DNA of 64,000 bases from DASXRA01 sp036502575 (GCA_036502575.1 DASXYL010000065.1:62001-126000), one strand, 5' to 3'. Shown: positions 16,379 through 25,838, counted from the first letter of the stretch. Numbers and translations: made by a program. Notes: generated from the letters alone by a model not told the origin.

Positions 16379-19330
16379 TCAGTTGGTTGCCATTGCGAAC
16401 ACGTGCATGCCGGGGTTCGGCGAGGTGCCGGTGGTCGGGAGCGCGACGGCTTGAACGGTCTTGCCGGCCGCCAGCGGCACGGCTGCGTAGTAAATGCTGC
16501 CGGTGTGGCTGAAGCGGCCGGTCGGCGCGTTGATGTAGGCCGCGGTGGCCACAACCTGGTCGCCGGCGGCCGGATTCCACCAGTCTGAGAACGACAACGT
16601 GAACGGCTCGCTGCTCCCGTCGGTGTAGTACACGGTGCCGACACCGCCGTGCGTCCCGCTGGCGGACGCGCCCAGAAAGGCGAGTGTGCTTCCTGATCCG
16701 TCGATCGCAACGACCTGACCGTTGGCCTCGACGTTGTCCGGCTGCCCGGGCGAAGTATCGGGCCAGGTGAACGACGTTCCGGCGTAGCTGATCGGGCCGG
16801 GATCGATGCCCGCTGCCGCGAGCGCCTGAGCCGAGTAGGTCTTGCCGCTGTCGACGAACGCCCCCGCCGCCGGGCCTGCGTCGTCAGTGACGCCGGTGTT
16901 GTCGAACGCCGCGTCGAGCGACGGATAGGGCAGGATCACCTCGGCTCGCCCGGTGGCTGGGCCCGAGCCGGCCGCGCCGTGATAGGTCGCGGTCGTGTCC
17001 AGCGAGTAGCTGCCCGGCGCGGCGGCAGCGGAAACCCCGACCTGCCAACTCGTGTGCACCGATGCGTGCGGCGCCACGGCGGCGAAGGACGTCGTGCTCG
17101 TCGCGTGAGCCGTCCAGCCGGAAGGGCTGCGCAGCCCGACGTGCACGCCACTGACCGGGAAGTCGCCGCTATTGGTGAACGTCGTCGTGACGGCCGCGGT
17201 GGACCCGGCGGACGCCACGTGCGGTGCCGTCACGCTGACCGCCTGCGTGCCGAACGTGCGGAGAACGTTGACCGGACGCTGCAGGGGCAGGTTGCGCGAC
17301 GAGTCCCCGACGAACACGCGGTAGCGCCCGTCGCGGGTCGTCCACTGCTGGGCGGCCGGGTCCCACGTGGAGAACGCGCGCTGGTCGAGCGTGAGGCGGA
17401 GGTGCTTGGTCTGCCCCGGGGCCAGCGTCACCTTCTGGAATCCCTTGAGCTGGGTGGGCGGTTCACCGGCCGCCGCGGGATCCGCTACGTACACCTGGGC
17501 GACCTCGGACCCGGTCCGGGTGCCGGTGTTGGTGACGTCGACGCCGACCGTGACCTGCCCGCGCAGCGCGAGCACCGGCGTGACCGTGAGGTGGCTGAAC
17601 GCGAACGTGGTGTAGGACAGCCCGTACCCGAAGGGGAACAGCGGCGCGATCCCCTGCGCGTCGTACCACCGGTACCCGACCTGCAGTCCCTCGGAGTAGA
17701 CGGCCGTACCGTTCACGCCCGGGTACTGCTGTGGGGTGTGCGCCGGCACGTCGCCGTCCGCCTTCGGGAACGTGATCGGCAGCTTGCCGGACGGGTTCAC
17801 GTCGCCGAAGAGCACAGCGGCCACGGCGTTCCCGTCCTCCTCGCCGGGGTACCATGCCTCGACGACGGCCGGCACCTGGTCCACCCATGGCATGAGCACC
17901 GGGCCGCCGCTCTTGACGACCGCGACCATGTGCGGGTTGGCGGCGGCCACCGCCGACACCAACGCGTCCTGGTTGCCGGACAGCGCGAGACCGGGCCGGT
18001 CGACCCCCTCGGTCTCGTCATCGCCGACCATCACGATCGCGACGTCGGCCGAGCGGGCCAGCGCCGCCGCGGCGGCCGGGTCGGCGCCGTCGTTGTAGGA
18101 CACCGTCACGGTCGGCCCGACCCGGTTCTGGATGCCGTCGACGGGGCTGACGGTGTATGCCGGCTCGACGTGCGAGCTGCCGCCGCCGCCCGTCCTCGCC
18201 GCGCCGGCGTAGGGTCCGATCACCGCGACCGAGTGCAGCGCGGACGCGTCGAGTGGCAGCTGGGCGGCGGCGTTCTTCAATAGCACGGTGCCCTGCTCGG
18301 CGGCGGTACGGGCGAACGTGCCGTCCTCGGTGATCGGGATGGGCGAGGTGGTGAGCGGCCGGTCGAACAGGCCGAACCGGATCATGGTCGTGAATCTGCG
18401 GATCAGCAGCGTGTCGATGGTCTGCACGCTGATCTGGCCGTTCTCGACCGCTCGTTTCATCGCGTCGCCGTAGAACGGTCCGGTCGGCATCTCCAGGTCC
18501 ATGCCCGCCTGCGCCGACGCAACGGTGCTGTGCGTCGCGCCGAAGTCGGACTGCACGAAGCCGTCGAAACCCCACTGCCCACGCAGCACGTCACCGAGCA
18601 GGTGGTCGTTCTGGCAGTTGTACGGGCCGTTGACCTTGTTGTAGGCACACATCACCGAGCCGGCGTGCGCGTCCTTGACCGAGGCTTCGAACGCGGGCAG
18701 GTAGATCTCGTGCTCGGTGCGGTCGTCGACGACCGCGTTGACCGAGCCGCGGTTCGCCTCCTGGTTGTTGGCGGCGTAGTGCTTGACCTCGGCGATGACA
18801 CCCTGGCTCTGGATGCCGTTGATGTTGCCGACCGAGATTTGCCCGGAGAGGTAAGGGTCCTCGCCGTACCCCTCGAATGTGCGGCCGTTGACCGGCACCC
18901 GGGCGATGTTGATGTCCGGGCCCTCGAGAAGGCTCTGCCCCAGGTCACGCGTCTCGGCGCCGGTGATCACGCCGTACTGCTGCGCGAGCGCAGCGTCGAA
19001 CGAGGCGGCCAGCGAGATCGGCGCCGGCAGCGCGGTGGCCGCCGGCTGGTTCGGGTCGTCGCCCGGACCCACCCCGGCCGGCCCGTTGGTGATCGCCAGC
19101 GGCGGGATGCCGAGCCGGTCGATGCCCGGCACATACCGCCGGTGCTCGGCGTCCTGGACGCCGTGCAGTTCGGTGATCTTCTCATCGAGCGTCATCTGCG
19201 CGACCAGGTCCGACGCCCGCTGGGACGGCGTCAGCGGGGCCGCCTCGGCCCCGGCCGCCGGCGCCGCGGCTAACGCGACACCCGCGATCACAGCTGCCGC
19301 GACGGGCAGTGCCTTCCAGATGTGCATCAT
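16379..19330 (-). CDS. secreted GH3 glycosidase (beta-glucosidase/xylosidase type) with C-terminal accessory domain
   Basis: A 983-residue exported glycoside hydrolase family 3 enzyme releasing terminal beta-linked sugars. An N-terminal signal peptide (residues 1-30) precedes the GH3 barrel with EGPDINIARVPVNGRTFEGY and the nucleophile in QSDFGATHS. The GH3 C-domain and fibronectin-III-like domain (FPFGYGLSYTTFAFSHLTV) follow, then a NEW3-type sandwich, then about 165 residues shared with the neighbouring GH92 protein. The ATG at 19330 has GGGAAG eight bases before it; a GTG at 19339 is possible. It follows GH92 by 31 bases and is probably co-transcribed. The sugar specificity is not determined. 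Confidence 0.92.
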   Translation of the reverse strand: MMHIWKALPVAAAVIAGVALAAAPAAGAEAAPLTPSQRASDLVAQMTLDEKITELHGVQDAEHRRYVPGIDRLGIPPLAITNGPAGVGPGDDPNQPAATALPAPISLAASFDAALAQQYGVITGAETRDLGQSLLEGPDINIARVPVNGRTFEGYGEDPYLSGQISVGNINGIQSQGVIAEVKHYAANNQEANRGSVNAVVDDRTEHEIYLPAFEASVKDAHAGSVMCAYNKVNGPYNCQNDHLLGDVLRGQWGFDGFVQSDFGATHSTVASAQAGMDLEMPTGPFYGDAMKRAVENGQISVQTIDTLLIRRFTTMIRFGLFDRPLTTSPIPITEDGTFARTAAEQGTVLLKNAAAQLPLDASALHSVAVIGPYAGAARTGGGGSSHVEPAYTVSPVDGIQNRVGPTVTVSYNDGADPAAAAALARSADVAIVMVGDDETEGVDRPGLALSGNQDALVSAVAAANPHMVAVVKSGGPVLMPWVDQVPAVVEAWYPGEEDGNAVAAVLFGDVNPSGKLPITFPKADGDVPAHTPQQYPGVNGTAVYSEGLQVGYRWYDAQGIAPLFPFGYGLSYTTFAFSHLTVTPVLALRGQVTVGVDVTNTGTRTGSEVAQVYVADPAAAGEPPTQLKGFQKVTLAPGQTKHLRLTLDQRAFSTWDPAAQQWTTRDGRYRVFVGDSSRNLPLQRPVNVLRTFGTQAVSVTAPHVASAGSTAAVTTTFTNSGDFPVSGVHVGLRSPSGWTAHATSTTSFAAVAPHASVHTSWQVGVSAAAAPGSYSLDTTATYHGAAGSGPATGRAEVILPYPSLDAAFDNTGVTDDAGPAAGAFVDSGKTYSAQALAAAGIDPGPISYAGTSFTWPDTSPGQPDNVEANGQVVAIDGSGSTLAFLGASASGTHGGVGTVYYTDGSSEPFTLSFSDWWNPAAGDQVVATAAYINAPTGRFSHTGSIYYAAVPLAAGKTVQAVALPTTGTSPNPGMHVFAMATN

Positions 19331-19361
19331 CAATGTCACTTCCCGCTGTAGATGGGGACGC

Positions 19362-22300
19362 TCAGCCGATCGCGATCGCGAATACGTGCAGGCCAGCCTT
19401 CGGGGAGGTGCCGGTCGTGGGCAGTGCCACCGCAGCGACGGTCTTCCCGGCTGCCAGCGGCACGGCGGCGTAATACACGTTGCCGGTGTGGTTGAAGCGG
19501 CCGGTGGGCGCGTTGATGTAGGGCGCTGTCGCGACGACCTGGTCGGCGGCGGCGGGGTTCCACCAGTCCGAGAAGGACAGCGTGAACGGCGCGGTGCTGC
19601 CGTCGGTGTAGAAGATCGTGCCCGTGCCGCCGTGGGTGCCGCTGGCCGAGGAACCCAGGAAGGCGAGTCTGCTGCCGGATCCGCTGACCGAGATCACCTG
19701 GCCGTTGGCCTCCACGTTGTCCGGCGTTCCGGGTGCGGCACCGGGCCAGGTGAACGTGCTCCCGCCGTAGTTGACCGTTCCGCCCGTGGTGAGCCCGACG
19801 GCTGCCAGCGCCTGCGCGGAGTAGGTCTTGCCGCTGTCGATGAACGCTCCCGCTGCCGGGTTCGCATCGTCGGTGATCCCGGTGTTGTTGAACGCCTGGG
19901 CCAGGGTCGGTGGCAACGACACGTCCATATCGGCAGAGGACACCGGGTGTCCTCTCGCGTCGGCGAAGTCGAAGTGGACGAGGTAGTCGCCGTCGGGGAC
20001 GTCGGCGTCGACCGAGACGGTGACCGGCACGGTGGCCTGCTGGCCCGGCGGCAATGTCAACGTGCCGGAGGACGGGGTGACGTGGATGCCGGCCGGCGCA
20101 TTCACCGACCACGTCACCGTGCTCCGCTGCCCGACCGTGCTCTGGGCGCCGACCCGCACGCTCCTGGACTGCCCGTCGCCGGCGATGATCCCGCCCCACG
20201 GGGCCGCGAATCCGATGGCCGGCGCTTCACCCTGGCGGTAGGAGTGCGGTGCGGCGCCGCGCCCGACCCCCCAGGACGGGTCCGGGGTGTCCGACAGCGC
20301 GAAATTGAGCGTGCCGCCGCTGTTGACCGCCGAGGCCGGCAGCCAGGTGTTGTTCCACGGCTTCCCCCCGAGGGTGAGCGAATGTACGTAGGGCGCGCCG
20401 GCGCTGGCGTTCGGAGCGTCGATGCGCAGCTCGCGGCCGTGCGGAAGGGAGATGGTGACCTGCGGGAACAGCGGGCTGCCGGTAACCAGCTGCGCGACGC
20501 CAGGCGTCTGCGGGTAGAGACCCACGGCCGCCCACACGTACCACGACGACATCGCGCCGAGATCGTCGTTGCCGGGCTCGCCGTCCGGGGTCGGGCCGTA
20601 GAGCTGGGTGATGATGTCGCGGACGACCTTCTGCGTCTTGTACGGTGCCCCGGCGTAGTCGTAGGCCCAGGGCGCGTTCAGGTTGGCCTCGTTGCCCGCC
20701 CAGTAGTTTGGCTCGGTCGGCCCGGCGTTGAGCTGGGTGAAGAACTGGTCGAGCCGCGAGATCGCCACGTCCGTTCCGCCGATCGCCGTGAACAGGCCAC
20801 CGAGATTCTGCGGGACCATCCACGTGTACTGCGCGGCGTCACCTTCCTCGAACCCCGACTGCTGGGTGGCCGGATCGCCGGACGAGAACGAACCGCGCGG
20901 CTGGGTGTACCCGCTGCTCGGATCGAAGACGTTCTGCCAGTTCTGGGCGCGGCGCATATACGTGTCCTGGAGCTGGCCCTGCCCGATCTGGCCGGCGAAC
21001 TGCGCGATGGCGAAGTCGTCGAGGGAAAACTCCTGAGTCAGTGTCGTGCCGACTGCGGAGCTGTCCGCGCTGGTGGGTACGTAATTCTTGGTCAGGTAGG
21101 CATTCCACGCGGCCGGCTGGATGTAGGTGCTCAGCCGCGGCCCGTACCACCCCTGGCCGAGTGGGCTCGTGGTGTCGTTGGCGCCCTTGATCATGTACTT
21201 GAGCGCCGCCTGCACGTCGAAGTCGCGGGCGCCGAAGGCGTAGGCGGTAGCGATGATCGGGTCCGCCGCGTCACCACCCATCATGCCGGTGTAGACGTTG
21301 GCGGTCGGCCATTTCGGCAGCCAACCCCCCTGTTCGGCGTCGTTGACCAGCGACTGCATCATGTCGCTGGTCTCGTCCGGTTCGAGCAGCGCACTGAGCG
21401 CCACCTGGGACCGGTAGGTGTCCCAGCCGGAGAAGTTCGTGTACTGCACGTGTCCCGGCCGGAGGGTGTGGACCTTGAAGTCGAAGCCCATGTACCTGCC
21501 GTCGGCGTCGCTGAACACGCTCGGGTCCAGCAGCGAGTGGTACAGCGCGGTGTAGAACGTGGTTCGCTCGCCGTCGGTTCCTCCGGAGACGCGCATCTTG
21601 CCGAGCAGGTCGTTCCACTGCGCGTAGGTCTGGGCCCGCGCGGTGTCGAAGTCCGACCCGGACGCGGCCAGGTTGGTTCGCGCCCCGTCGACGCTGACGT
21701 AGGAGATGGCGACCTTGGCGTGGACGACGGGTGCCGCGGACGTGTCGAAGCTGACCCAGCCCCCGGACTTCGCTCCGCTGACCGAACTCGACCCGGGCGT
21801 TGCGGTGCCGCCCAGCCAGGTGCCGAACGAGCTGAACGCGTGGTCGAAGGTGATGGCGAAGTGCACCGTGTACAGCTGGGTCGGGTGGGCGCAGAATTTT
21901 CCTCCGGTGGCGGAGCCGACCACCGTGTCCGGAGAGACGACCTGCAGCGAGGAGGTTGTGTTGCCGTAGCCGTGGCTGGCGTTGATCAGCATGGTCGAGT
22001 TGCCGCTGCCCGGGTAGGTGAACCGCCCGAGGGCCGCTCGGGTCGTCGCGGTGAGCTCGGTGCGGATGCCACTGTCGGCCAGCGTCACGCCGTAGTAGCC
22101 GGCCTTGGCGCTCTCGCTGTCGTGGGAGAAGCTCGATGTGTAGGACGACCAGGTGGACCCCGGAGAGCCGGTCACCGGCTTGTTGGTCGGCAGGAACTCG
22201 AAGTCCTGGAAGACGTTGCACCCGACCCCGCTCAGCCGGGTGAGGCTGAATCCATTGATCGTGGTGTCGGGATAGTAGTAGCCGGAGGCGGCATGCGAGG

Positions 22301-22571
22301 GCGCACCAGGACCGGTGTCCGGCCCCCACTGGACCATGCCGAACGGCGCGTCCGGGCCGGGAAAGGTGTCGACCGGCCCGACGACCGCGCCGCCCACGCC
22401 GGTGCCGATCAGCGGGTCGACGTACGCAGCCGGGTCGGTGACCGGTGGCGGCGCTGCCGCTGCCCGTGCCATGGCAACGGCAGACCCGAAGCCCAGCACC
22501 AGGACTGCTCCGACCAGCGAGATGACGATCCTTCGCGCTAGTCCAGGCGCCCAACACCGGCTGCTAAACAT
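19362..22571 (-). CDS. secreted GH92 alpha-mannosidase with C-terminal accessory domain
   Basis: A 1069-residue exported glycoside hydrolase family 92 enzyme, a calcium-dependent exo-alpha-mannosidase family. After a signal peptide comes DPLIGTG and the N-terminal sandwich. The alpha/alpha barrel follows, with FSGWDTYRSQ, the EGDAAQYTWMVP block and GNDDLGAMSSWYVWAAVGLY, which hold the catalytic carboxylates and metal ligands of the family. Then come a NEW3-like domain and the same C-terminal module as the GH3 enzyme. The ATG at 22571 has GGAGGG six bases upstream. It is the first gene of a two-gene operon downstream of LacI-type operators. N-glycan or fungal mannan is a plausible substrate. 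Confidence 0.93.
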   Translation of the reverse strand: MFSSRCWAPGLARRIVISLVGAVLVLGFGSAVAMARAAAAPPPVTDPAAYVDPLIGTGVGGAVVGPVDTFPGPDAPFGMVQWGPDTGPGAPSHAASGYYYPDTTINGFSLTRLSGVGCNVFQDFEFLPTNKPVTGSPGSTWSSYTSSFSHDSESAKAGYYGVTLADSGIRTELTATTRAALGRFTYPGSGNSTMLINASHGYGNTTSSLQVVSPDTVVGSATGGKFCAHPTQLYTVHFAITFDHAFSSFGTWLGGTATPGSSSVSGAKSGGWVSFDTSAAPVVHAKVAISYVSVDGARTNLAASGSDFDTARAQTYAQWNDLLGKMRVSGGTDGERTTFYTALYHSLLDPSVFSDADGRYMGFDFKVHTLRPGHVQYTNFSGWDTYRSQVALSALLEPDETSDMMQSLVNDAEQGGWLPKWPTANVYTGMMGGDAADPIIATAYAFGARDFDVQAALKYMIKGANDTTSPLGQGWYGPRLSTYIQPAAWNAYLTKNYVPTSADSSAVGTTLTQEFSLDDFAIAQFAGQIGQGQLQDTYMRRAQNWQNVFDPSSGYTQPRGSFSSGDPATQQSGFEEGDAAQYTWMVPQNLGGLFTAIGGTDVAISRLDQFFTQLNAGPTEPNYWAGNEANLNAPWAYDYAGAPYKTQKVVRDIITQLYGPTPDGEPGNDDLGAMSSWYVWAAVGLYPQTPGVAQLVTGSPLFPQVTISLPHGRELRIDAPNASAGAPYVHSLTLGGKPWNNTWLPASAVNSGGTLNFALSDTPDPSWGVGRGAAPHSYRQGEAPAIGFAAPWGGIIAGDGQSRSVRVGAQSTVGQRSTVTWSVNAPAGIHVTPSSGTLTLPPGQQATVPVTVSVDADVPDGDYLVHFDFADARGHPVSSADMDVSLPPTLAQAFNNTGITDDANPAAGAFIDSGKTYSAQALAAVGLTTGGTVNYGGSTFTWPGAAPGTPDNVEANGQVISVSGSGSRLAFLGSSASGTHGGTGTIFYTDGSTAPFTLSFSDWWNPAAADQVVATAPYINAPTGRFNHTGNVYYAAVPLAAGKTVAAVALPTTGTSPKAGLHVFAIAIG

Positions 22572-22584
22572 CGCACCCTCCTGA

Positions 22585-22598
22585 TGACAACGTTGTAC
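22585..22598. promoter_or_regulatory. LacI-type operator proximal to GH92
   Basis: TGACAACGTTGTAC closely matches the TGACAACGTTGTCA palindrome bound by many actinobacterial LacI-family sugar repressors. It lies 14 bases upstream of the GH92 start, where a repressor would block elongation. No lacI gene is in the window, so the regulator must be elsewhere. Confidence 0.6.
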
Positions 22599-22728
22599 AG
22601 AACAGGTCACTGTGACGCGCCGATTGATCAGTCGCCCGGGCACAGGTAAATCGCGGGCAGGTAGCCGCCGGACCGAGAGCGGGCGACAGACGAACGCGCG
22701 CCTCCGTGTAGAACCGGAACCCCGAGTA

Positions 22729-22742
22729 TGACAACGCTGTCA
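22729..22742. promoter_or_regulatory. LacI-type operator distal to GH92
   Basis: TGACAACGCTGTCA is a nearly perfect palindrome of the same class as the site at 22585, about 144 bases further upstream. Two sites at this spacing fit repression by looping over the GH92-GH3 promoter. Confidence 0.6.
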
Positions 22743-22984
22743 GACCGGAAACCGATAATGCCATCTACCGGTGATTTGTCAACAGCCGTCGAAGTCGGAT
22801 TCGTCTGAGGAATGGACTCAACTACGCATCCGCCGCGACCAGGAGCGAGGCTGTGCGGCAGCACCGACCGGCCACTGGCGTACACAGCAACAACGCATGG
22901 CATCGCTGGACACCCAGCTTGACGTGATGCAACGCAGCTCAGGTTGGTCCCCATGTCCAGGTCGTCGGCTGCCAGACGAGGTTT

Positions 22985-23840
22985 CGATCCGAGTCGGACA
23001 GGACAGGCGCCCAAAAAAGTGAGCAGGGCACCGTAGGCCGCTTCGAGCGTGGGATAGGTGATCGGGTAGTCGCGGACGAACGCGGCCCACGGCGCAGTCC
23101 AAGTGCGTCGCGGCGGGTCCAGCTGCGGTGGCCACAGGGTGTGGCGTAAGGCAAAAGTCGTGGTGCAGGCGCCCAGGAGCGCGCCGAGCAGTGGGACGGC
23201 CCAGGTCAGCGGCGATGATCAGCATGTCGTAGAGGTCTTTGGCGCGCGTGTTGTCCGCGGCGCCGTAGTCGCGGGTGTAGGCGTGCAACTTCTCGGCTAG
23301 CTGTTGCGGGGCGCCGATGGCCGAGACGACGACGTCGGGCAGGCCGGCGAACGCGAAGTGGTTGCGCAGCCGGAGTTCTTCGATCGGGCGGGGATCGTTC
23401 GGTGAGATGTTGCCGTCGAGTCGGATCGGTTCGAAGGTGCGCCCGGCGAGGCGTGACTCGATCGGGAATCGCAGACCGCGGTCGGGACCTTCGCCACGAA
23501 GTGCGTTCGGGGTGCCGATCAGGAACCGGAAGTGGTCTGCGAGGTCGGAGGCCGCGGCACGTTCGAGGGTCGCGGACAGCTGATCAATCTGCCCACGCCA
23601 GGTGGTGCCTGCGTCGGCCGTGGCCCGCGCACGTGCGCCGGCGCGAGCGAGCATCGCCAATCCGCCCTTCAACGCCCAGTTGCCGTAGGGCGTGGTCGCC
23701 GCAAGTCGGGCCAGCAGCCGCTCGAACGCGGCCTCTTTTCGCAGGCGATCCAACGGGAGGCCGCTCGCTTGGGCCTGGGTCTTGAGCCGATCCTCAAGCG
23801 CACGCCGCAGTGCCTGCGGCTGCTCGTAACGCAGACTCAC
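22985..23840 (-). pseudogene. AbiEii-type nucleotidyltransferase toxin, frameshifted near its C-terminus
   Basis: Toxin partner of an AbiE abortive-infection/toxin-antitoxin pair; the family transfers nucleotides. The N-terminal two thirds are normal: ERLLARLAATTPYGNWALKG, GGLAMLARAG, RATAD and the AEKLHAY and KDLYDM motifs. After IIAADLGRP the annotated frame turns to nonsense. The proper C-terminus (LRHTLWPPQLDPPRRTW, then FVRDYPITYPTLEAAYGALL) lies in another frame, so a one-base indel sits near 23195. The GTG start overlaps the antitoxin stop by four bases. Loss of the last helices probably weakens or kills the toxin. Confidence 0.75.
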
Positions 23841-24427
23841 CGAGCGATGGTCTCGTCATCGGTCGGCAGAAGTATTGCGGCGAGATGCTCGGCGTCGGGC
23901 CGCTCGTTGAGGTAGGTGGTGATCGTGGTCGGCGTGATCAGGCCGCGCTGGATGGCATCGCGCGACGCCTCGGCGGCCAAGGCCGGATCGATCCCGGCTG
24001 CGACATCGGTCAGCGCGCGCAGCGCGCTGACGACCGGCACGTCGTCCCACACCGTCATCTCGTCCGGACCGAGCGGCGCGCGGTGGACCACCACTCCGGC
24101 GCGCGAGCCCCGGAACGGTCGTGACACCGTCACATGCACCACGACTGGCATCGCCGGGCCGAGCCCGTACACGGCCAGTGCGCTGTCATGGCTGACCGCA
24201 CTGCCCTCGCCCACCCATAGCGTCGCGGCGATCGCGTCTCCGAATCGGTGGGCCGGAAATCGGGTCAACCGGTAGACACCGTGCGCGATCCGCTCGATAT
24301 CCCCCGCAGCGACGTAATGCGTCAACAGCCGAGTCGACACACCGGCGTCAGCGGCTTCGCGGGTGGTGAAGTAGCCACCCTGCGACTCCGCTTGGTCATA
24401 AAGTCGACCCAACCCACGAGGCTGCAT
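23837..24427 (-). CDS. abiEi: AbiEi antitoxin / transcriptional autorepressor
   Basis: A 196-residue AbiEi-family antitoxin. The N-terminal winged-helix domain reads QAESQGGYFTTREAADAGVS, then LTHYVAAGDIERIAHGVYRL. The C-terminal antitoxin domain includes GPDEMTVWDDVPVVSALRAL. The ATG at 24427 matches the family start; an alternative start at 24463 adds 12 residues. It is translationally coupled to the toxin gene. The region just upstream contains TACATGTA and flanking repeats where AbiEi could bind its own promoter. It appears intact although the toxin is not. Confidence 0.85.
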   Translation of the reverse strand: MQPRGLGRLYDQAESQGGYFTTREAADAGVSTRLLTHYVAAGDIERIAHGVYRLTRFPAHRFGDAIAATLWVGEGSAVSHDSALAVYGLGPAMPVVVHVTVSRPFRGSRAGVVVHRAPLGPDEMTVWDDVPVVSALRALTDVAAGIDPALAAEASRDAIQRGLITPTTITTYLNERPDAEHLAAILLPTDDETIAR

Positions 24428-24487
24428 GAAAACTACACTACATGTAAGTTCTACGCAGGGCACCGAAACCAGCTGTCCGACTCAAGC

Positions 24488-24763
24488 ATGGCGAGGTCGC
24501 CGACCGTGTCCGCTGTGCATGGGCCAGACAACGGACAACCTGATGTGCCGCAAGCGATGCTGACCGCGGAACTGGCCGCGCTGCGGACACAGGTCGCTGG
24601 GCTGCGCAGTGACAACGCCCGCCCGCGCTGCTTGCTGGACCTGACGCCGGACCAGGCTCTTCCGCCCGGTCCTAGTCAGATGGGGATGTTCGAGGCCGCG
24701 CCAGGCATGGTTGACGCCTCCTCATCGCCAGCGACAAAGGTGGCGTTCTACCGAGCGCCGTTC
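24488..24763 (+). pseudogene. TOTE-type primase/helicase N-terminal remnant
   Basis: The frame from ATG 24488 has a coiled-coil start (AELAALRTQVAGLRSDNARP), then LLDLTPDQALPPGPSQMGMF, EAAPGMVDASSSP and TKVAFYRAPF. This is the N-terminal lead-in of the large helicase-primase proteins of TOTE conflict systems, which normally continue for several hundred residues. After about 24763 the frame loses all similarity. No helicase, primase core or endonuclease follows. It is a dead defence gene next to a damaged AbiE pair. Confidence 0.55.
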
Positions 24764-25079
24764 ACCACCGGCCGTGTCACCTTGGCTGCAGTGCTGACCC
24801 GGTCGGGACGGGGTTTGCACGGCCGCTGGAGCCGGCCCGCCCGGCGATGTGGATGTCTGCCGTTTGGACGAACTGCTGCACGCGCTCAGCACGGGAGCGA
24901 TGGCGCAGCCGAGTGCCGCGATCGTCGCCGGATCCTGATCACGGTCCGACGCCAGGGGCGGCTGTTAAGGACGCCCACAGGTAGACCGCCCATACAGCTC
25001 ATGGCTGACGCTCAACCGCTGTGCAGCCGAGGCGCAGGTAGGTCCGCTCTGCTGATACCAGGTCCACGAAGGAGCTGGT
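24764..25079. other. degraded sequence and response-regulator upstream region
   Basis: A plus-strand frame near 24832-24930 reads PGDVDVCRLDELLHALSTGA, then MAQPSAAIVAGS and a stop, but I do not recognise it. The last 100 bases lead to a strong AAGGAG ribosome site at 25069-25074 for the response regulator. I found no clear promoter boxes. Confidence 0.35.
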
Positions 25080-25838
25080 ATGGCCAACGACAACCCCGCG
25101 CCGTCGAGTGCGGCACACGACGGCGCACGAGTGCTCGTCGACGACGAGGTCGCTATCGCAGATCTGCTCGTCGCCGGATTGCGTCTAGTGGGATTCGACG
25201 TGCGCGCCGCACACACCGGTGCGGAGGCTCACGCGGTAGCGGCGGAATTCCGTCCGCACCTTCTGGTGCTCGACGTGATGTTGCCCGATGTCGACGGATT
25301 CGAATTGAGCCGGGAACTCAGACGGAATACCGAGCAGATCGGCGTGGTGTTTCTGACCGCACGCGACCGCGACGCGGATGCGTTGACCGGGCTGGCGATC
25401 GGCGCCGACGACTACATCAGCAAACCGTTCAGCCTGGAGGAAGTCTTGGCGCGCGTCCGGGTCGTACTGCGCCGCATCGCACCGGCGAATCCCCTTTCCG
25501 CAGTGGACCAACCAGCGGTGCTTCGGTTCGCCGACCTGGAGCTGAGCGAGGATCTCCATGAGGTGCGCCGGTCGAACAACGTCATTGAAGTGTCGCCTAC
25601 CGAATTCGCCTTGCTGCGCTATTTGCTGAAGAACGGCGGCCGGGTCGTTTCGAAGGCGCAGATTCTCGCGCACGTGTGGGGTTACGACTATCACGGTGCC
25701 AACGACGGGATCGTCGACTCATACATATCGCAGCTGGAAAAGAAGATCGACCGGTTTGATCCGCCGCTAATTCACACTTCGGGCACCGGCTACAGCCTTC
25801 GCGTCGGCCGCGCCGCAGTATCGGAAGGAATGCGATGA
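25080..25838 (+). CDS. OmpR-family response regulator (orphan)
   Basis: A 252-residue two-component response regulator. The receiver domain has the acidic DDE pair at about residue 20, the phosphoacceptor aspartate in LLVLDVMLPDVDG, the switch threonine in FLTARD and the lysine in YISKPFS. The C-terminal winged helix has EVSPTEFALLRYLLKNGGRV and DSYISQLEKKID. The first strand reads ARVLVDDEVAI, one residue shorter than the usual RVLVVDDE. No histidine kinase gene is in the window. Its stop overlaps the adaptor gene's ATG (ATGA), so it heads the efflux operon and probably controls it. Confidence 0.93.
   Translation: MANDNPAPSSAAHDGARVLVDDEVAIADLLVAGLRLVGFDVRAAHTGAEAHAVAAEFRPHLLVLDVMLPDVDGFELSRELRRNTEQIGVVFLTARDRDADALTGLAIGADDYISKPFSLEEVLARVRVVLRRIAPANPLSAVDQPAVLRFADLELSEDLHEVRRSNNVIEVSPTEFALLRYLLKNGGRVVSKAQILAHVWGYDYHGANDGIVDSYISQLEKKIDRFDPPLIHTSGTGYSLRVGRAAVSEGMR

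Noticed and set aside
18879..22541. 1220-codon plus-strand frame opposite GH3/GH92
   Set aside because: Length comes from the codon bias of the real minus-strand genes; it has no recognisable domain and no ribosome site.
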